In this document: positions 17,521 to 27,737 of the stretch, piece by piece
How positions within the stretch are numbered: position 1 is the stretch's first letter
Layout of the letters: the number at the start of each line of letters is the position of its first letter
NCBI RefSeq assembly: GCF_016704835.1
Contig: NZ_JADIZJ010000022.1
Location: 81,683-145,682 of the forward strand
DNA: 64,000 bases
Reading direction: 5' to 3'
Source of the DNA: Sphingopyxis sp.
Lineage (GTDB): Bacteria; Pseudomonadota; Alphaproteobacteria; Sphingomonadales; Sphingomonadaceae
The notes under the pieces: model-generated
What the model was told of the DNA's origin: nothing
Database searches by the model: none
The model's input: only the letters and a program-made list of their open reading frames with translations
Program-made: the position numbers and the translations under genes

Positions 17521-18799
17521 TGCTTCCGCGCCCGGCTTTGCGGCCGAATTCGACGCGCTGGTCAACGATCGACGCGAGAGCGATCCGGATGTGTCGGCCG
17601 ATGTCGCGGCGATTATTGCGCGGGTGAAGGCCGAGGGCGACGCCGCGCTCGCCGATTTTACCGCGAAATTCGACGGCTTCGATCTGGATGCGAGCGAGTG
17701 GAGCATTTCGAAGGCTGAGTGCGCTGCGGCTTATGCGGCGCTCGTGCCCGAACTTCGCGATGCGTTGAACCTCGCGGCGGACCGCATCCGTGCCTATCAC
17801 GCCGCGCAGCTGCCCGAGGATCGCGACTATCGCGACGCGACGGGTGCACGGCTGGGCGCGCGCTGGAACGCGGTCGACGCGGCCGGGGTCTACGTCCCCG
17901 GCGGACGCGCCGCCTATCCCTCATCGGTGCTGATGAACATCCTGCCCGCGAAGGTCGCAGGCGTCGGGCGCATCGTGATGATGACCCCGACACCGGGCGG
18001 CGAAATCAATCCGGTGGTGATGGCTGCGGCGCATATCGGCGGGGTGGACGAAATCTGGCGGATCGGCGGGGCGCAGGCGGTTGCGGCGCTGGCCTATGGC
18101 ACCGACAGAATCGCCCCGGTCGATGTCGTCACCGGCCCCGGCAACGCGTGGGTCGCCGAGGCGAAGCGCCAGGTCTATGGCGTCGTCGGGATCGACATGG
18201 TCGCGGGGCCGAGCGAGATCGTTGTCATTGCCGACGCGCAGAACGACGCGCAGATCATCGCCGCCGACCTGCTGAGCCAGGCCGAGCATGACCCCACAAG
18301 CCAGTCGATCCTGTTCACCGACGATGCTGCCTTTGCCGACGCAGTTGCCGCCGCGGTCGACGCGACCATCCCGACGCTTGGCACCGCTGCAACGATGCGC
18401 GAAAGCTGGGACGCCAATGGCGCGATCATTCTCGTCCCGGCGCTCGCCGACGCCGTCCCGCTGTCCGATCGGCTCGCTCCCGAACATCTCGAACTCGCGG
18501 TCGATGCGGCCGACGCCGATGCCCTGTTCGCCAAGGTGCGTCATGCCGGCTCGGTCTTTCTTGGCCGCCAAACCCCCGAAGCGATCGGCGATTATGTCGC
18601 CGGTCCCAACCATGTGCTGCCGACCGGTCGCCGCGCGCGTTTTTCGAGCGGGCTGTCGGTCAGCGATTTCATGAAGCGCACCAGTTTCCTCGCGCTCGAT
18701 GATGCCAGCCTTGCCGCGATCGGCCCCGCTGCGGTAGCGCTTGCCGGAGCCGAGGGGCTTCCCGCGCATGCGCTGTCGGTCAGCCAGCGTCTCAAGTAG
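17507..18799 (+). CDS. hisD: Histidinol dehydrogenase
   Basis: Catalyses the last two oxidations of histidine synthesis, L-histidinol to L-histidine, with NAD+ and zinc. It is 430 residues long. The zinc/substrate motif [12 protein letters not shown] supplies Gln and His ligands. The catalytic Glu-His pair is in [11 protein letters not shown], and [20 protein letters not shown] is the conserved C-terminal stretch. It begins inside the end of hisG (14-bp overlap), so the pair is translationally coupled. nusB follows after 9 bp. Confidence 0.97.
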   Translation: MRRLDASAPGFAAEFDALVNDRRESDPDVSADVAAIIARVKAEGDAALADFTAKFDGFDLDASEWSISKAECAAAYAALVPELRDALNLAADRIRAYHAAQLPEDRDYRDATGARLGARWNAVDAAGVYVPGGRAAYPSSVLMNILPAKVAGVGRIVMMTPTPGGEINPVVMAAAHIGGVDEIWRIGGAQAVAALAYGTDRIAPVDVVTGPGNAWVAEAKRQVYGVVGIDMVAGPSEIVVIADAQNDAQIIAADLLSQAEHDPTSQSILFTDDAAFADAVAAAVDATIPTLGTAATMRESWDANGAIILVPALADAVPLSDRLAPEHLELAVDAADADALFAKVRHAGSVFLGRQTPEAIGDYVAGPNHVLPTGRRARFSSGLSVSDFMKRTSFLALDDASLAAIGPAAVALAGAEGLPAHALSVSQRLK

Positions 18800-18808
18800 A
18801 AAAGAACC

Positions 18809-19255
18809 ATGAACAAACGCTCCCAGTCCCGCTCCGCCGCCCGGCTCGCCGCCGTCCAGGCGCTCTATCAGCACGAGATGGAGGCGACCCCGGTCGCCAA
18901 GCTGATCCACGAATTCCATCAGCACCGCATCGGCGCGACGATCGAAGACGCCGAATATGCCGGCGCCGACACCGAGTTTTTCGACGATATCGTAAAAGGC
19001 ACGCTGGCGCGGTCCGAAGAGATTGATGCGGCGATCATCACGCGACTGGCCAGCGGCTGGTCGATGGAGCGGCTCGACCGCACGATGAAGGCGATCCTGC
19101 GCGCCGGCGCCTATGAACTGATGGCGCGCGGCGACGTGCCGGTCGGCGCGGTGGTCAGCGAATATGTCGATGTTGCGAAGGCGTTTTTCGACGCGCGCGA
19201 AGCCGGGTTTGCCAATGGCCTGCTCGACGCAATCGGTAAGGATGTGCGCAAATAG
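18809..19255 (+). CDS. nusB: Transcription antitermination factor NusB
   Basis: A 148-residue all-helical RNA-binding protein that acts with NusE (S10) at boxA of rRNA operons. Diagnostic stretches are SAARLAAVQALYQHEME at the N-terminus and LDRTMKAILRAGAYELMARGDVPVGAVVSEYVDVAK in the C-terminal half. It lies between hisD and thiL in the same direction. Confidence 0.96.
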   Translation: MNKRSQSRSAARLAAVQALYQHEMEATPVAKLIHEFHQHRIGATIEDAEYAGADTEFFDDIVKGTLARSEEIDAAIITRLASGWSMERLDRTMKAILRAGAYELMARGDVPVGAVVSEYVDVAKAFFDAREAGFANGLLDAIGKDVRK

Positions 19256-19267
19256 TTAAATACTTCC

Positions 19268-19400
19268 GGTGGCGAAGCCATGGGGAGGGGGACCACTCGC
19301 CAAGCGAGGGGTGGAGGAGCGGCAACGCTGCGCCGATGCCCCTCCGTCAGCGCTTCGCGCTGTCACCTTCCCATCGCTGCGCGGCAGCGAGGACTGCACG
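19268..19400. repeat. Intergenic repeat between nusB and thiL
   Basis: GC-rich segment with a ggggagggggacca left side and an imperfect inverted partner near cccctccgtcagcg. A second short hairpin, cgctgcgcggcagcg, lies at its end. It is similar in style to the cctctccc family elsewhere in the window. No gene is seen in it. Confidence 0.45.
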
Positions 19401-19441
19401 CTATCTTTTATACCGCATCACTATCTCCTAAGCTGGGCACC

Positions 19442-20371
19442 ATGTCCGAAGCCGATTTCATCGCCCGCCTGCGCGCCATCGCCAGCGACCCCGCCGCGCG
19501 CGGGCTCGCGGACGATGCGGCGGAGTGGGAAGGATTGGTCCTCACCCACGACATGATCGTCGAGGGCATCCACTTCTTGCCCGACGACACCGCGCAGGAC
19601 GTTGCGTGGAAACTCGTTGCAGTGAACCTGTCGGACTTGGCCGCCAAGGGCGCGGCGCCGGTCGGGGTGCTTGTCGGGTACAGTCTCGGCGACGATGATT
19701 GGGACGCCGCCTTTGTCGAGGGGCTCGACCTGGTGCTGCGCCGTTTTGGAATCATCCTGCTTGGCGGCGACACCGTGCGCGTTCCCGCGGGCGCCCCACG
19801 CAGCTTTGGGCTGACCGCGATCGGCCGCGCGCCGCCTGGCGGGGCGCCGTCGCGATCGGGGGCGCGACCGGGCGACCAGCTGTGGGTCACGGGGTCGATC
19901 GGCAACGCCGGACTGGGACTTGCGATGCGGCTGGGGCAGGAGGATGCGAACGAGACCTGTCTTGCCGCCTATCGCCGCCCGCAGCCGCAACTGACCTTTG
20001 GGCAAGCAGTGGCGCCGCATGTCCATGCGATGATGGATGTGTCCGATGGACTTCTGATCGACGCGCAGCGGATGGCCGAAGCGAGCGCGTGCGAGTTCGT
20101 GCTGATGCTGGAGGCGGTGCCGCTGTCGGCGGCCTTGCTCGCGGTGCGCCCCGATGTGGTCGATACGCGGCTCGCGGCGGCGACCGCAGGTGACGATTAT
20201 CAGCTGTTGTTTGCTGCCGATCCGGGGGCGACGGGAGCGATCCGTGACATCGCGGCGGGACTGAATGTCATGGCGACGCCGATCGGCCATGCCGGAGTGG
20301 GCGCGGGAATCGTGCTGACCCACCGCGCCAAGCGTATCACACTGCCCGAGCGTCTCGGTTTCACGCACTGA
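19442..20371 (+). CDS. thiL: Thiamine-monophosphate kinase
   Basis: Phosphorylates thiamine monophosphate to the diphosphate, the active cofactor. It is 309 residues long. Conserved pieces include DDAAEWEGLVLTHDMIVEGIHF (Mg/ATP binding), AVNLSDLAAKGAAPVG and LGGDTVR. Later come VTGSIGNAGLGL and MMDVSDGLLIDAQRM. The start at ATG 19442 gives the usual N-terminus (EADFIARL); the open frame upstream runs through a repeat and is not coding. hppA follows. Confidence 0.95.
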   Translation: MSEADFIARLRAIASDPAARGLADDAAEWEGLVLTHDMIVEGIHFLPDDTAQDVAWKLVAVNLSDLAAKGAAPVGVLVGYSLGDDDWDAAFVEGLDLVLRRFGIILLGGDTVRVPAGAPRSFGLTAIGRAPPGGAPSRSGARPGDQLWVTGSIGNAGLGLAMRLGQEDANETCLAAYRRPQPQLTFGQAVAPHVHAMMDVSDGLLIDAQRMAEASACEFVLMLEAVPLSAALLAVRPDVVDTRLAAATAGDDYQLLFAADPGATGAIRDIAAGLNVMATPIGHAGVGAGIVLTHRAKRITLPERLGFTH

Positions 20372-20548
20372 CGCGAAACCGTTACAAAAGTGCCGAAAAA
20401 CCGGACTTGCCCTTGGCTTTCTTTCTTCCCATAACGCGGCGTCCAAATTTAGGGGCGGTCGCATCAGGGGAGAGGGCGAACCGGCAATCATGGTCGGACG
20501 TGCTCGACTGTTCACCTGGGTCCGCCCCGTTCTAGGGGAAGGAAATTC

Positions 20549-22657
20549 ATGATTGATCCGGTTATGATCGCGATAGCGTGCGGCCTTATCGCCGTGCTCT
20601 ATGGCTTCATTACCTCCCGCCAGGTGCTCAGCGCCTCGCCGGGTAATGAAAAGATGCAGGAAATTGCTGCCGCTATCCAGGAAGGCGCCAAGGCCTATCT
20701 GGGCCGTCAATATCGCACCATCGCCATCGTCGGCGTCGTTGTCGCCATTCTTGTCGGGATATTCCTCGGCGCGATTTCGGCGACGGGCTTTGTCATCGGT
20801 GCCGTGCTTTCCGGTGTCGCCGGCTTCGTCGGCATGAATATCTCGGTGAAAGCCAATGTCCGCACCGCCGCCGCGGCGCAGACCGGGCTGCAGGCCGGTC
20901 TGACCATGGCGTTCCGCGCCGGCGCGATCACCGGTATGCTGGTGGCGGGCCTTGCGCTCCTCGCGATCTCGGTCTTTTTCTGGTATCTGATCGGTCCCGG
21001 TGGCTACACCGTCGGCGGTGACGACCGTACCGTGGTCGATGCTCTCGTCGCGCTCGCATTTGGCGCTTCGCTGATCTCGATCTTCGCGCGTCTGGGCGGC
21101 GGTATCTTCACCAAGGCCGCCGACGTCGGCGCCGATCTGGTCGGCAAGGTCGAGGCGGGCATTCCCGAGGATGATCCACGTAACCCCGCCGTCATCGCCG
21201 ATAACGTCGGCGACAACGTCGGCGATTGCGCCGGTATGGCCGCCGATCTGTTCGAAACCTATGTCGTGACCGTCGGCGCCACCATGGTGCTGATGGCGCT
21301 GTTGCTGAAGGGCGCGGGCGATCAGCTCCTGCCGCTGATGAGCCTGCCGCTGCTGATCGGCGGCGTCTGCATCATCACCTCGATCATCGGCACCTATTTC
21401 GTCAAGCTCGGCGGCGGCAACAACATCATGGGCGCGATGTACAAGGGCTTCCTGGTTACCGCGGTCCTCTCGGTCCCGGCGATCTGGTTCTCGACCAACT
21501 ATGTGCTGCAAGGTGACATGGCGACCGACATCACGGGTCAGACGTTCAATGGCAGCGACCTGTTCTATTGCTCGCTGCTCGGCCTGGTCATCACCGGCCT
21601 GATCATCTGGATCACCGAATATTACACCGGCACCAACTATCGCCCGGTGCGCTCGATCGCCAAGGCTTCGGAAACCGGCCACGGCACCAACGTGATCCAG
21701 GGCCTCGCGATCAGCCTTGAATCGACCGCGCGCCGACGCTGGTGATCTGCGCCGGCATCATCATCGCCTTCCAGATCGCGGGTATCGTGGGCATCGCCTT
21801 TGCGGCCACCGCGATGCTGGCGCTGGCCGGCATGGTCGTCGCGCTCGACGCTTATGGTCCGGTCACCGACAACGCCGGCGGCATTGCCGAAATGGCGGGC
21901 CTCGACGATTCGGTTCGTGAAAAGACCGACCTGCTCGACGCCGTGGGCAACACGACCAAGGCCGTGACCAAGGGCTATGCCATCGGTTCGGCGGGTCTTG
22001 CCGCGCTGGTGCTGTTCGCCGCCTATACCAACGACCTTCGGCGAAGTTCTTCCGACCGAGCCGCTGACCTTCTCGCTGTCGTCGCCCTATGTCATCGTCG
22101 GGCTGCTGCTCGGCGCGCTGCTGCCGTATCTGTTCGGTGCGTTTGGCATGACCGCGGTCGGCCGGGCGGCGGGCGAAGTGGTCAAGGATGTTCGCGACCA
22201 GTTCAAGAACAACCCGGGCATCATGACCTATGAGAGCAAGCCCGACTATGCGCGCACGGTCGATCTGGTGACCAAGGCGGCGATCAAGGAAATGATCATT
22301 CCTTCGTTGCTGCCGGTTCTGGCGCCGATCGTCGTGTTCTTCGTGATCCGCGCGGTTGCGGGTCCGGCCGCGGCGCTCGAAGCGCTCGGCGCGCTCCTGC
22401 TCGGCGTCATCGTCAGCGGCTTGTTCGTCGCCATCTCGATGACCTCGGGCGGCGGCGCATGGGACAATGCGAAGAAATATATCGAAGACGGCAACCACGG
22501 CGGCAAAGGCAGCGAGGCCCATAAGGCCGCGGTGACCGGTGACACCGTTGGCGATCCGTACAAGGATACCGCGGGCCCCGCGGTCAACCCGATGATCAAG
22601 ATCACCAACATCGTGGCGATCCTGCTCCTCGCGGCGCTGGCCAACGGCGCGGTTTAA
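20549..22657 (+). pseudogene. hppA: Membrane-bound proton-translocating pyrophosphatase HppA, frame broken twice in this sequence
   Basis: HppA hydrolyses pyrophosphate to pump H+ across the inner membrane. Conserved text is intact but spread over two frames. Bases 20549 to about 21730 carry the substrate site [23 protein letters not shown] and [21 protein letters not shown]. About 21731-22038 reads on in the -1 frame (ICAGIII...[16 protein letters not shown]). About 22039-22657 returns to the first frame ([14 protein letters not shown]...[21 protein letters not shown]). The simplest repair is one base missing near 21731 (ctg read as cg) and one extra base near 22039. That restores about 702 residues with normal architecture. 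Because both ends and the middle are conserved, sequencing error is as likely as real inactivation. Confidence 0.9.
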
Positions 22658-22680
22658 TCCGCGCTGCCTGCGGGCAAAGA

Positions 22681-22715
22681 AAAGCCCCGCCGGAGCGATC
22701 CGGCGGGGCTTTTTC
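22681..22715 (+). terminator. Rho-independent terminator after hppA
   Basis: agccccgccgg pairs with ccggcggggct around agcgat, followed by ttttt. It is a strong hairpin 24 bp past the hppA stop. Confidence 0.9.
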
Positions 22716-22768
22716 TTGGCAATCTTGGCGACGGCGGATCTCGACGGTGCGTCAAAACGCGAGGTTGA

Positions 22769-22793
22769 GATCCCGGCCTTCGCCGGGATGACG
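22769..22793. repeat. Short palindromic repeat (atcccggcc-ttc-g..gccgggat)
   Basis: atcccggcc and cgccgggat form a small hairpin. A near copy is at 37943-37967. Confidence 0.6.
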
Positions 22794-22807
22794 ATAAAGG
22801 CGGGGAA

Positions 22808-23620
22808 TTAACGGTTCGCCTTCATCTGCGCCGCATACCCCGCCTGCACCATCGCGCTCATCCGGTCGAACAATGCGTCGGGGTCGCTGCGGCGCAGCGC
22901 CGCGATGGCGGCCTCGGCGCCTTCTGCGATCACCAGTTCGCGCGTCCCGGCCTCGACCGCGGCCAATATTTGCGCGGCGGCGAAATCGGGCGACAGGCCG
23001 TTGTCGATCGCGGCGTCGCTTTCACCCCGCACCGAACCATCGGCGTTGAGCGCGTTGCGGCTGACGTTGGTCTGGACCGATCCTGGCGCCACGACGAGCA
23101 CCTTCAATCCCAGATGGCCATTTTCTGCGCGCACGCTGTCATGATAGCCGATCAGGCCGTGTTTGGCGGCGCAATAGGCGCTGCGCAGCGGGATCCCCGC
23201 GATGCCCGCGACGCTGGAGATCGCGACGATCTGGCCGCCGCCCGCGCCGACCATGCGCGGCAGCAGTTGCTGGGTCAGCGCGATCGGGGCGAGCAGGTCG
23301 ACCGCGACAATCTGTTGATAGACAGCAAAGTCGGTGTCGATCGCCAGGCTGCGCTGCGAGATGCCGGCATTGTTGACCAGCCCGTCGATGCGGCCGTGCC
23401 AGCGCCATGCCTGATCGGTGATCGCAGGAAGGGCATCATAGTCGGTCGCCTCGAACGGCAGCACCAGCGTCGCGGTATCGCAATCGGCGGCAACCGCCTC
23501 CAGCGCGCCGACATTGCGCCCCGACAGGATCAGCTTTGCGCCCCGCGCCGCCAGCGCCCGCGCCAGTGCCGCGCCGATTCCCGACGAGGCGCCTGTAATC
23601 CACCAGATCTGATCGTTCAT
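22808..23620 (-). CDS. Short-chain dehydrogenase/reductase (SDR)
   Basis: A classical SDR of about 270 residues. It has the cofactor loop TGASSGIG, the NNAG motif (LVNNAGIS), the catalytic Ser in ISSVAG and the Y-x3-K pair in YCAAK. It oxidises or reduces an alcohol/carbonyl pair with NAD(P); the substrate cannot be told. The open frame extends ten residues further upstream, but ATG 23620 behind gggagcgggt gives the usual SDR N-terminus. It stands alone, convergent with hppA. Confidence 0.9.
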   Translation of the reverse strand: MNDQIWWITGASSGIGAALARALAARGAKLILSGRNVGALEAVAADCDTATLVLPFEATDYDALPAITDQAWRWHGRIDGLVNNAGISQRSLAIDTDFAVYQQIVAVDLLAPIALTQQLLPRMVGAGGGQIVAISSVAGIAGIPLRSAYCAAKHGLIGYHDSVRAENGHLGLKVLVVAPGSVQTNVSRNALNADGSVRGESDAAIDNGLSPDFAAAQILAAVEAGTRELVIAEGAEAAIAALRRSDPDALFDRMSAMVQAGYAAQMKANR

Positions 23621-23934
23621 ACCCGCTCCCACTCTTTGCTTTCGTTTCAACCTGAAACGGGTTTACGCGGCCGTCAAGGCGCGGCGCTCGCGCAATTCTC
23701 GGCGGGGGGTGGCAATTTTGTTGCGAATCTGTTATAATAAATATCAACGCGCTGACATTCTGCCTCCTGCCGTCACGGGCTGGGGCGTTTCGCGGCGTTC
23801 CGATGGAGCCATATCTCTTGTCACTCTGACTGGCTAGCGCCGAGCGACCGTAAATCCCCCTTGGCTAGAGGGCGGGATGCGCCGCTGTTGTCGCACTTTC
23901 AGATCGGGGTCAAGGCACAACAAAAGGAATTTGC

Positions 23935-24462
23935 ATGTCCGTAAGCACGCTCTTGTTCGAAGTCGGTGATTATGTCGTTTATCCCAAACATGGCGTGGGG
24001 CGCGTCATCGAGTTGCAGAAATCGGAAATCGCCGGGATGCAGCTCGAACTTTATGTCCTGCGCTTCGAAAAGGAAAAAATGACGCTTCGTGTGCCGACGA
24101 ACAAGGCCGAAGGCGTGGGCATGCGCAAGCTTTCGTCGGACAAGACGCTGAAGGAAGCGCTGCAGGTGCTGACCACCAAGCCGAAGGTCAAGCGCACCAT
24201 GTGGTCGCGCCGTGCGCAGGAATATGAAGCGAAGATCAATTCGGGCGACCTGGTGTCGATCGCCGAAGTAACCCGCGACCTGTTCCGCGCCGACGACCAG
24301 CCCGAGCAGAGCTATTCGGAGCGCCAGATCTTCGAAGCGGCCTCGAGCCGCCTTGCGCGCGAACTGGGCGCGATGGAAGAAAGCGACGAAAAGACCGCGC
24401 AGGCGAAGATCCTCCAGATCCTCAACGAGCATGCGCCGCTGTATTACGTCGAAAAGGTGTAA
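23935..24462 (+). CDS. carD: CarD family transcriptional regulator
   Basis: A 175-residue protein. The N-terminal RNA polymerase-interacting domain begins FEVGDYVVYPKHGVGRVIEL. The C-terminal helical DNA-binding part includes WSRRAQEYEAKINSGDL and YSERQIFEAASSRLARELG. CarD binds the RNAP beta subunit and stabilises open complexes, notably at rRNA promoters. It is monocistronic, with a hairpin terminator about 25 bp downstream. The 284-bp upstream region holds its promoter; I could not fix the -35/-10. Confidence 0.95.
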   Translation: MSVSTLLFEVGDYVVYPKHGVGRVIELQKSEIAGMQLELYVLRFEKEKMTLRVPTNKAEGVGMRKLSSDKTLKEALQVLTTKPKVKRTMWSRRAQEYEAKINSGDLVSIAEVTRDLFRADDQPEQSYSERQIFEAASSRLARELGAMEESDEKTAQAKILQILNEHAPLYYVEKV

Positions 24463-24483
24463 GCACCCAAGGTAGTGACAAGG

Positions 24484-24515
24484 GAAAGGGCGGTCCGCGC
24501 GGGCCGCCCTTTTTC
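24484..24515 (+). terminator. Rho-independent terminator after carD
   Basis: aagggcggtcc pairs with gggccgccctt across gcgc, followed by ttttt. Confidence 0.88.
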
Positions 24516-24521
24516 GTTGCC

Positions 24522-24613
24522 ATGTTTGCGAGCAGAGCGAAGCACTATCCGGCTATCATGGTGTTTGGACGCCGGCTGGAGATTGCCGCGTCGCTACGCG
24601 CCTCGCAATGACA
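24522..24613. repeat. Intergenic repeat (ttgcgag...ctcgcaatgac type), degenerate copy
   Basis: Left arm tttgcgagcagagcgaagc and right arm cgctacgcgcctcgcaatgac are inverted partners of a family also found at 33159 and 49397. It lies between carD and truA. Confidence 0.55.
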
Positions 24614-24615
24614 GG

Positions 24616-25356
24616 CTAAGGATAGCTCGCGCTAACGAAATACAGGCCATCCGGCGGCGCATTCAGCCCCAGCGCATTGCGATCCGCCGCCGCCAGCGCG
24701 TCCTTCAGATCGTCCGCCGACCAGCGGCCATGCCCGACCATCGACAGGCACCCGACGATCGAGCGAACCTGGTGGTGCAGGAAACTGCGCGCCGCCGCCT
24801 CGATGATCAGCTCGTCGCCGTGACGGCTGACGGCCAGCCTGTCGAGCGTCTTCACGGGGCTTTGCGACTGGCAATGCGCCGAGCGAAAGGTGGTAAAATC
24901 ATGGAGGCCAATCAGCGCCTGCGCCGCAGCATGCATCGCATCGGCGTCCAAGGGCCGCGCGACCTGCCACGACAGCCCCTTGTCCCACGTCAGCGGCGCG
25001 CGGCGGTTGACGATGCGATATTCGTAACTGCGCCCGATGCAGGCAAAGCGCGCGTGCCAGTCGTCGGGGACGATCTCGGCCGCGAGCACCGCGACCGGCG
25101 CGGGGCGCAGCTGGGCATTGAGCGCCTCGGTCAGCTTGAACGGGGTCAGCGGCTTTTCGATATCGACATGCGCGCGCATCGCTATGGCATGGACCCCGGC
25201 GTCGGTGCGCCCGGCGCTGAAGACCTGCACGGGTTCGCCGGTGAAGCGGTGGATCGCTTCCTCGATCGTCTGCTGCACGCTGGGGCCATGCGCCTGCCGC
25301 TGCCAGCCCATATAGGGGCGGCCGTCATATTCGATGGTGAGGGCAAAGCGGGTCAT
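24616..25356 (-). CDS. truA: tRNA pseudouridine(38-40) synthase TruA
   Basis: Makes pseudouridine at positions 38-40 of the tRNA anticodon arm. It is 246 residues long. The catalytic Asp is D52 in [10 protein letters not shown]-terminal [18 protein letters not shown] and later [13 protein letters not shown] are family marks. It lies downstream of fmt on the same strand, with a palindromic repeat in the 112-bp gap. Confidence 0.96.
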   Translation of the reverse strand: MTRFALTIEYDGRPYMGWQRQAHGPSVQQTIEEAIHRFTGEPVQVFSAGRTDAGVHAIAMRAHVDIEKPLTPFKLTEALNAQLRPAPVAVLAAEIVPDDWHARFACIGRSYEYRIVNRRAPLTWDKGLSWQVARPLDADAMHAAAQALIGLHDFTTFRSAHCQSQSPVKTLDRLAVSRHGDELIIEAAARSFLHHQVRSIVGCLSMVGHGRWSADDLKDALAAADRNALGLNAPPDGLYFVSASYP

Positions 25357-25378
25357 GGGCGCCCGTCTGCGCGCTTAT

Positions 25379-25450
25379 CGTCACCCTGGACTCGATCCGG
25401 GGTCCATTCCAGCGCCGTCGTCATGGACCCCGGTTCAAGTCCGGGGTGAC
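25379..25450. repeat. Palindromic intergenic repeat (accccgg/ccggggt type), double copy
   Basis: Two hairpin units: accctggactcgatccggggt and accccggttcaagtccggggt. They lie between fmt and truA. The family also occurs at 10411 and 30191. Confidence 0.65.
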
Positions 25451-25468
25451 CAATGATCGGTGGCTTTT

Positions 25469-26389
25469 TCATACGAGCCGCGTGCCCTTTGCGATTCCTC
25501 GCCCGCGCAGCAATTCGCCCGCCTCCATTGCAGGCTTGCCCGCCCGCTGCACCCGCGTTGCGCGGATCGCGCCCGGGTTGCAGGCGATGGTCAGCGCATC
25601 GTCGAGCGTCGTGCCGGGGAGGGCGCCCGCAACCGTCTCGCCCGGATGGACGACTTCGGCGGCCAAGATCTTGTACCGCTCGCCCTCCAGCTCGAAAAAC
25701 GCCCCCGGCATCGGATTGAATGCACGTATCTGCCGCTCGACCTGTACCGCGCTGACCAGAAAATCGAGCCGCGCCTCGCTCTTGTCGATCTTGGCGGCAT
25801 AGGTGACGCCTTCGTCGGGTTGCGGCACCGGGGGGAAGGCGTGGAGGTCGCTCAGCACCCGCCGCGTCATCAACGCGCCCATCTCGGCGAGTTCGTGGGT
25901 GAGCACGCCCGCAGTCTTGCGGCCGATCGGGGTCGGCTCGACAAGTCGCATCGCGCCGGTGTCGAGCCCGACGTCCATCTGCATGATCGTCACCCCGGTC
26001 TCGGCATCGCCAGCAAGAATAGCACGCTGCACCGGCGCCGCACCGCGCCAGCGCGGCAGGATCGAGCCATGGACGTTCAGGCATCCCTCGCGCGGCGCAT
26101 CAAGGATCGCGGGCGGCAGGATCAGGCCGTAGGCGGCGACGACCGCGATATCGAGGTCGAGCGCGGCGAACTCGGCCTGTTCGTCGGCGCCCTTCAGACT
26201 TTTCGGAGTGCGGACGGGCAGGGCGTGCGTCTCGGCCCAATCGTTTACCGCGCTTTGTTGGATTTTCTTGCCGCGCTGCGCCGGCCGCGCAGGCTGAGTA
26301 TAGACCGCCGCGATGTCGTGCCCCGCAGCGTGCAGCGCAGCGAGCGTCGGCACCGCAAAGGGCGGCGTTCCCATGAAAGCGATACGCAT
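25469..26389 (-). CDS. fmt: Methionyl-tRNA formyltransferase
   Basis: Formylates Met-tRNAi for initiation using 10-formyl-THF. It is 306 residues from ATG 26389. N-terminal [19 protein letters not shown], the folate site [21 protein letters not shown] and the catalytic Asp region [12 protein letters not shown] are all present. The C-terminal OB-like domain follows about residue 205. The open frame extends 11 residues further upstream without support. fmt and truA may be co-transcribed. The deformylase def lies nearby on the other strand. Confidence 0.96.
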   Translation of the reverse strand: MRIAFMGTPPFAVPTLAALHAAGHDIAAVYTQPARPAQRGKKIQQSAVNDWAETHALPVRTPKSLKGADEQAEFAALDLDIAVVAAYGLILPPAILDAPREGCLNVHGSILPRWRGAAPVQRAILAGDAETGVTIMQMDVGLDTGAMRLVEPTPIGRKTAGVLTHELAEMGALMTRRVLSDLHAFPPVPQPDEGVTYAAKIDKSEARLDFLVSAVQVERQIRAFNPMPGAFFELEGERYKILAAEVVHPGETVAGALPGTTLDDALTIACNPGAIRATRVQRAGKPAMEAGELLRGRGIAKGTRLV

Positions 26390-26425
26390 GGGTGCGGGCT
26401 TTGGCGGAGCGCGGCGCGACATTCA

Positions 26426-26494
26426 ACCCCTCTCCCCTCGTGGGAGAGGGTAGCGAGACTCGCGACCTTGGTAACTCGTCGCAGCGGGAGAGGA
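26426..26494. repeat. Intergenic repeat (cccctctcccctcgtgggagag type)
   Basis: cccctctcccctc and gtgggagaggg form a hairpin; a second gggagagg arm lies at the right end. It sits in the divergent gap between fmt and recR. Confidence 0.6.
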
Positions 26495-26532
26495 TTGTTG
26501 TGCGCCCGCGCGGGCCGCGATAGGTGCTGTGC

Positions 26533-27129
26533 ATGGCCTCCACCGAAATCGAAGCCCTTGTCCAGCAACTCGCCCGCCTGCCGGGGCTCGGCCCGCGGTC
26601 GGCGCGGCGCGCGGTGCTGCATTTGATGAAGAAACGCGAGTCCGCTTTTGTGCCGCTGCTCGCGGCGCTGCAGACGGTGTCCGAACGGCTCGTCACCTGC
26701 ACCATTTGCGGCAATGTCGACACCCGCGACCCCTGCGCGATCTGTGCCGACCCGCGCCGCGATACGCGCGCGCTGTGCGTGGTCGAGGAGGTGTCGGACC
26801 TGTGGGCGCTCGACAAGTCGCGGCTGTTTCCCGGCAAATATCATGTTCTGGGCGGGCGATTGTCGGCGCTGGAGGGCGTCCGCCCGCAGGATCTGGCCAT
26901 CGACGCGCTGGTCGCGCGCGTCGCGGCGGGCGGTATCGACGAGGTCGTGCTGGCGATGAACGCGACGATGGAGGGGCAAACGACCGCGCACTATCTCGCC
27001 GAGCGGCTGGAGGGGTATCCGGTGCGACTGACGCAGCTGGCGCATGGTTTGCCGGTGGGGGGCGAGCTCGATTATCTCGATGAGGGGACGCTGGCGCAGG
27101 CGCTGCGGGCTAGAAGGCCGGTGGGTTGA
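26533..27129 (+). CDS. recR: Recombination mediator RecR
   Basis: Acts with RecF/RecO to load RecA at gaps. It is 198 residues long. It has an N-terminal helix-hairpin-helix ([20 protein letters not shown]), a zinc finger C56-x2-C59...C68-x2-C71, and a Toprim domain ([14 protein letters not shown]...[15 protein letters not shown]). Start at ATG 26533. def follows after 32 bp. Confidence 0.97.
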   Translation: MASTEIEALVQQLARLPGLGPRSARRAVLHLMKKRESAFVPLLAALQTVSERLVTCTICGNVDTRDPCAICADPRRDTRALCVVEEVSDLWALDKSRLFPGKYHVLGGRLSALEGVRPQDLAIDALVARVAAGGIDEVVLAMNATMEGQTTAHYLAERLEGYPVRLTQLAHGLPVGGELDYLDEGTLAQALRARRPVG

Positions 27130-27161
27130 CGGCGGGCGTTCGAATTCATACCTGAGCCCCC

Positions 27162-27695
27162 ATGGCCTTACTTCCCATCATAGAGACCCCGGATCCCCGG
27201 CTGCGCGTCATTTCGAAGCCCGTCGAAACCTTCGATGCCGAGCTGAAGCAGCTGGTCGCCGACATGTTCGAGACGATGTACGACGCGCCCGGCATCGGGC
27301 TGGCGGCGATTCAGGTCGGGGTGGCGAAACGCATCCTGGTGATCGACCTGCAGGAACCCGATCCCGAGGATGAGGAGGGCAAAAAGGTGATCCGCGAGCC
27401 GCGCGTGTTCATCAACCCCATGTTCTCCGACGAGAGCGAGGAGCACAGCGTCTATTCGGAAGGCTGCCTGTCGGTTCCCGAACAATATGCCGATGTGACG
27501 CGCCCCGCCGAGGTTACCGTCGATTGGCAGGACGAGGACGGCAAGCATCATCAGCAGCGCATGACCGGCCTGATGGCGACGTGTATCCAGCACGAGCACG
27601 ACCATCTGGAAGGCATTCTCTTCATCGACCATCTGTCGCGGCTGAAGCGCGAGATGGTGCTGAAGAAGCTGATTAAGATGCGCAAAGCGGCGTGA
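27162..27695 (+). CDS. def: Peptide deformylase
   Basis: Removes the N-formyl group from new proteins. It is 177 residues long. All three deformylase motifs are intact: GIGLAAIQVG (44-53), EGCLSVP with metal ligand C102, and QHEHDHLEG with H144/H148 and catalytic E145. An acidic insert (EPDPEDEEGKK) follows strand 3. Start is ATG 27162. It is probably co-transcribed with recR. Confidence 0.97.
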   Translation: MALLPIIETPDPRLRVISKPVETFDAELKQLVADMFETMYDAPGIGLAAIQVGVAKRILVIDLQEPDPEDEEGKKVIREPRVFINPMFSDESEEHSVYSEGCLSVPEQYADVTRPAEVTVDWQDEDGKHHQQRMTGLMATCIQHEHDHLEGILFIDHLSRLKREMVLKKLIKMRKAA

Positions 27696-27704
27696 CCGGC
27701 TGAA

Positions 27705-27731
27705 GCCCCTCCCCGCAAGGGGGAGGGGAGA
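27705..27731. terminator. Hairpin between convergent def and grpE
   Basis: cccctcccc pairs with gggggagggg across a gcaa loop. It has no strong T run but lies between two convergent stops, so it probably ends transcription from one or both sides. The sequence also resembles the cctccc repeat family. Confidence 0.5.
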
Positions 27732-27737
27732 GCGGCT

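Noticed and set aside
19421..21682. A 753-codon open frame on the minus strand
   Set aside because: It runs antisense to thiL and hppA, which have full family motifs; the reading is low-complexity.
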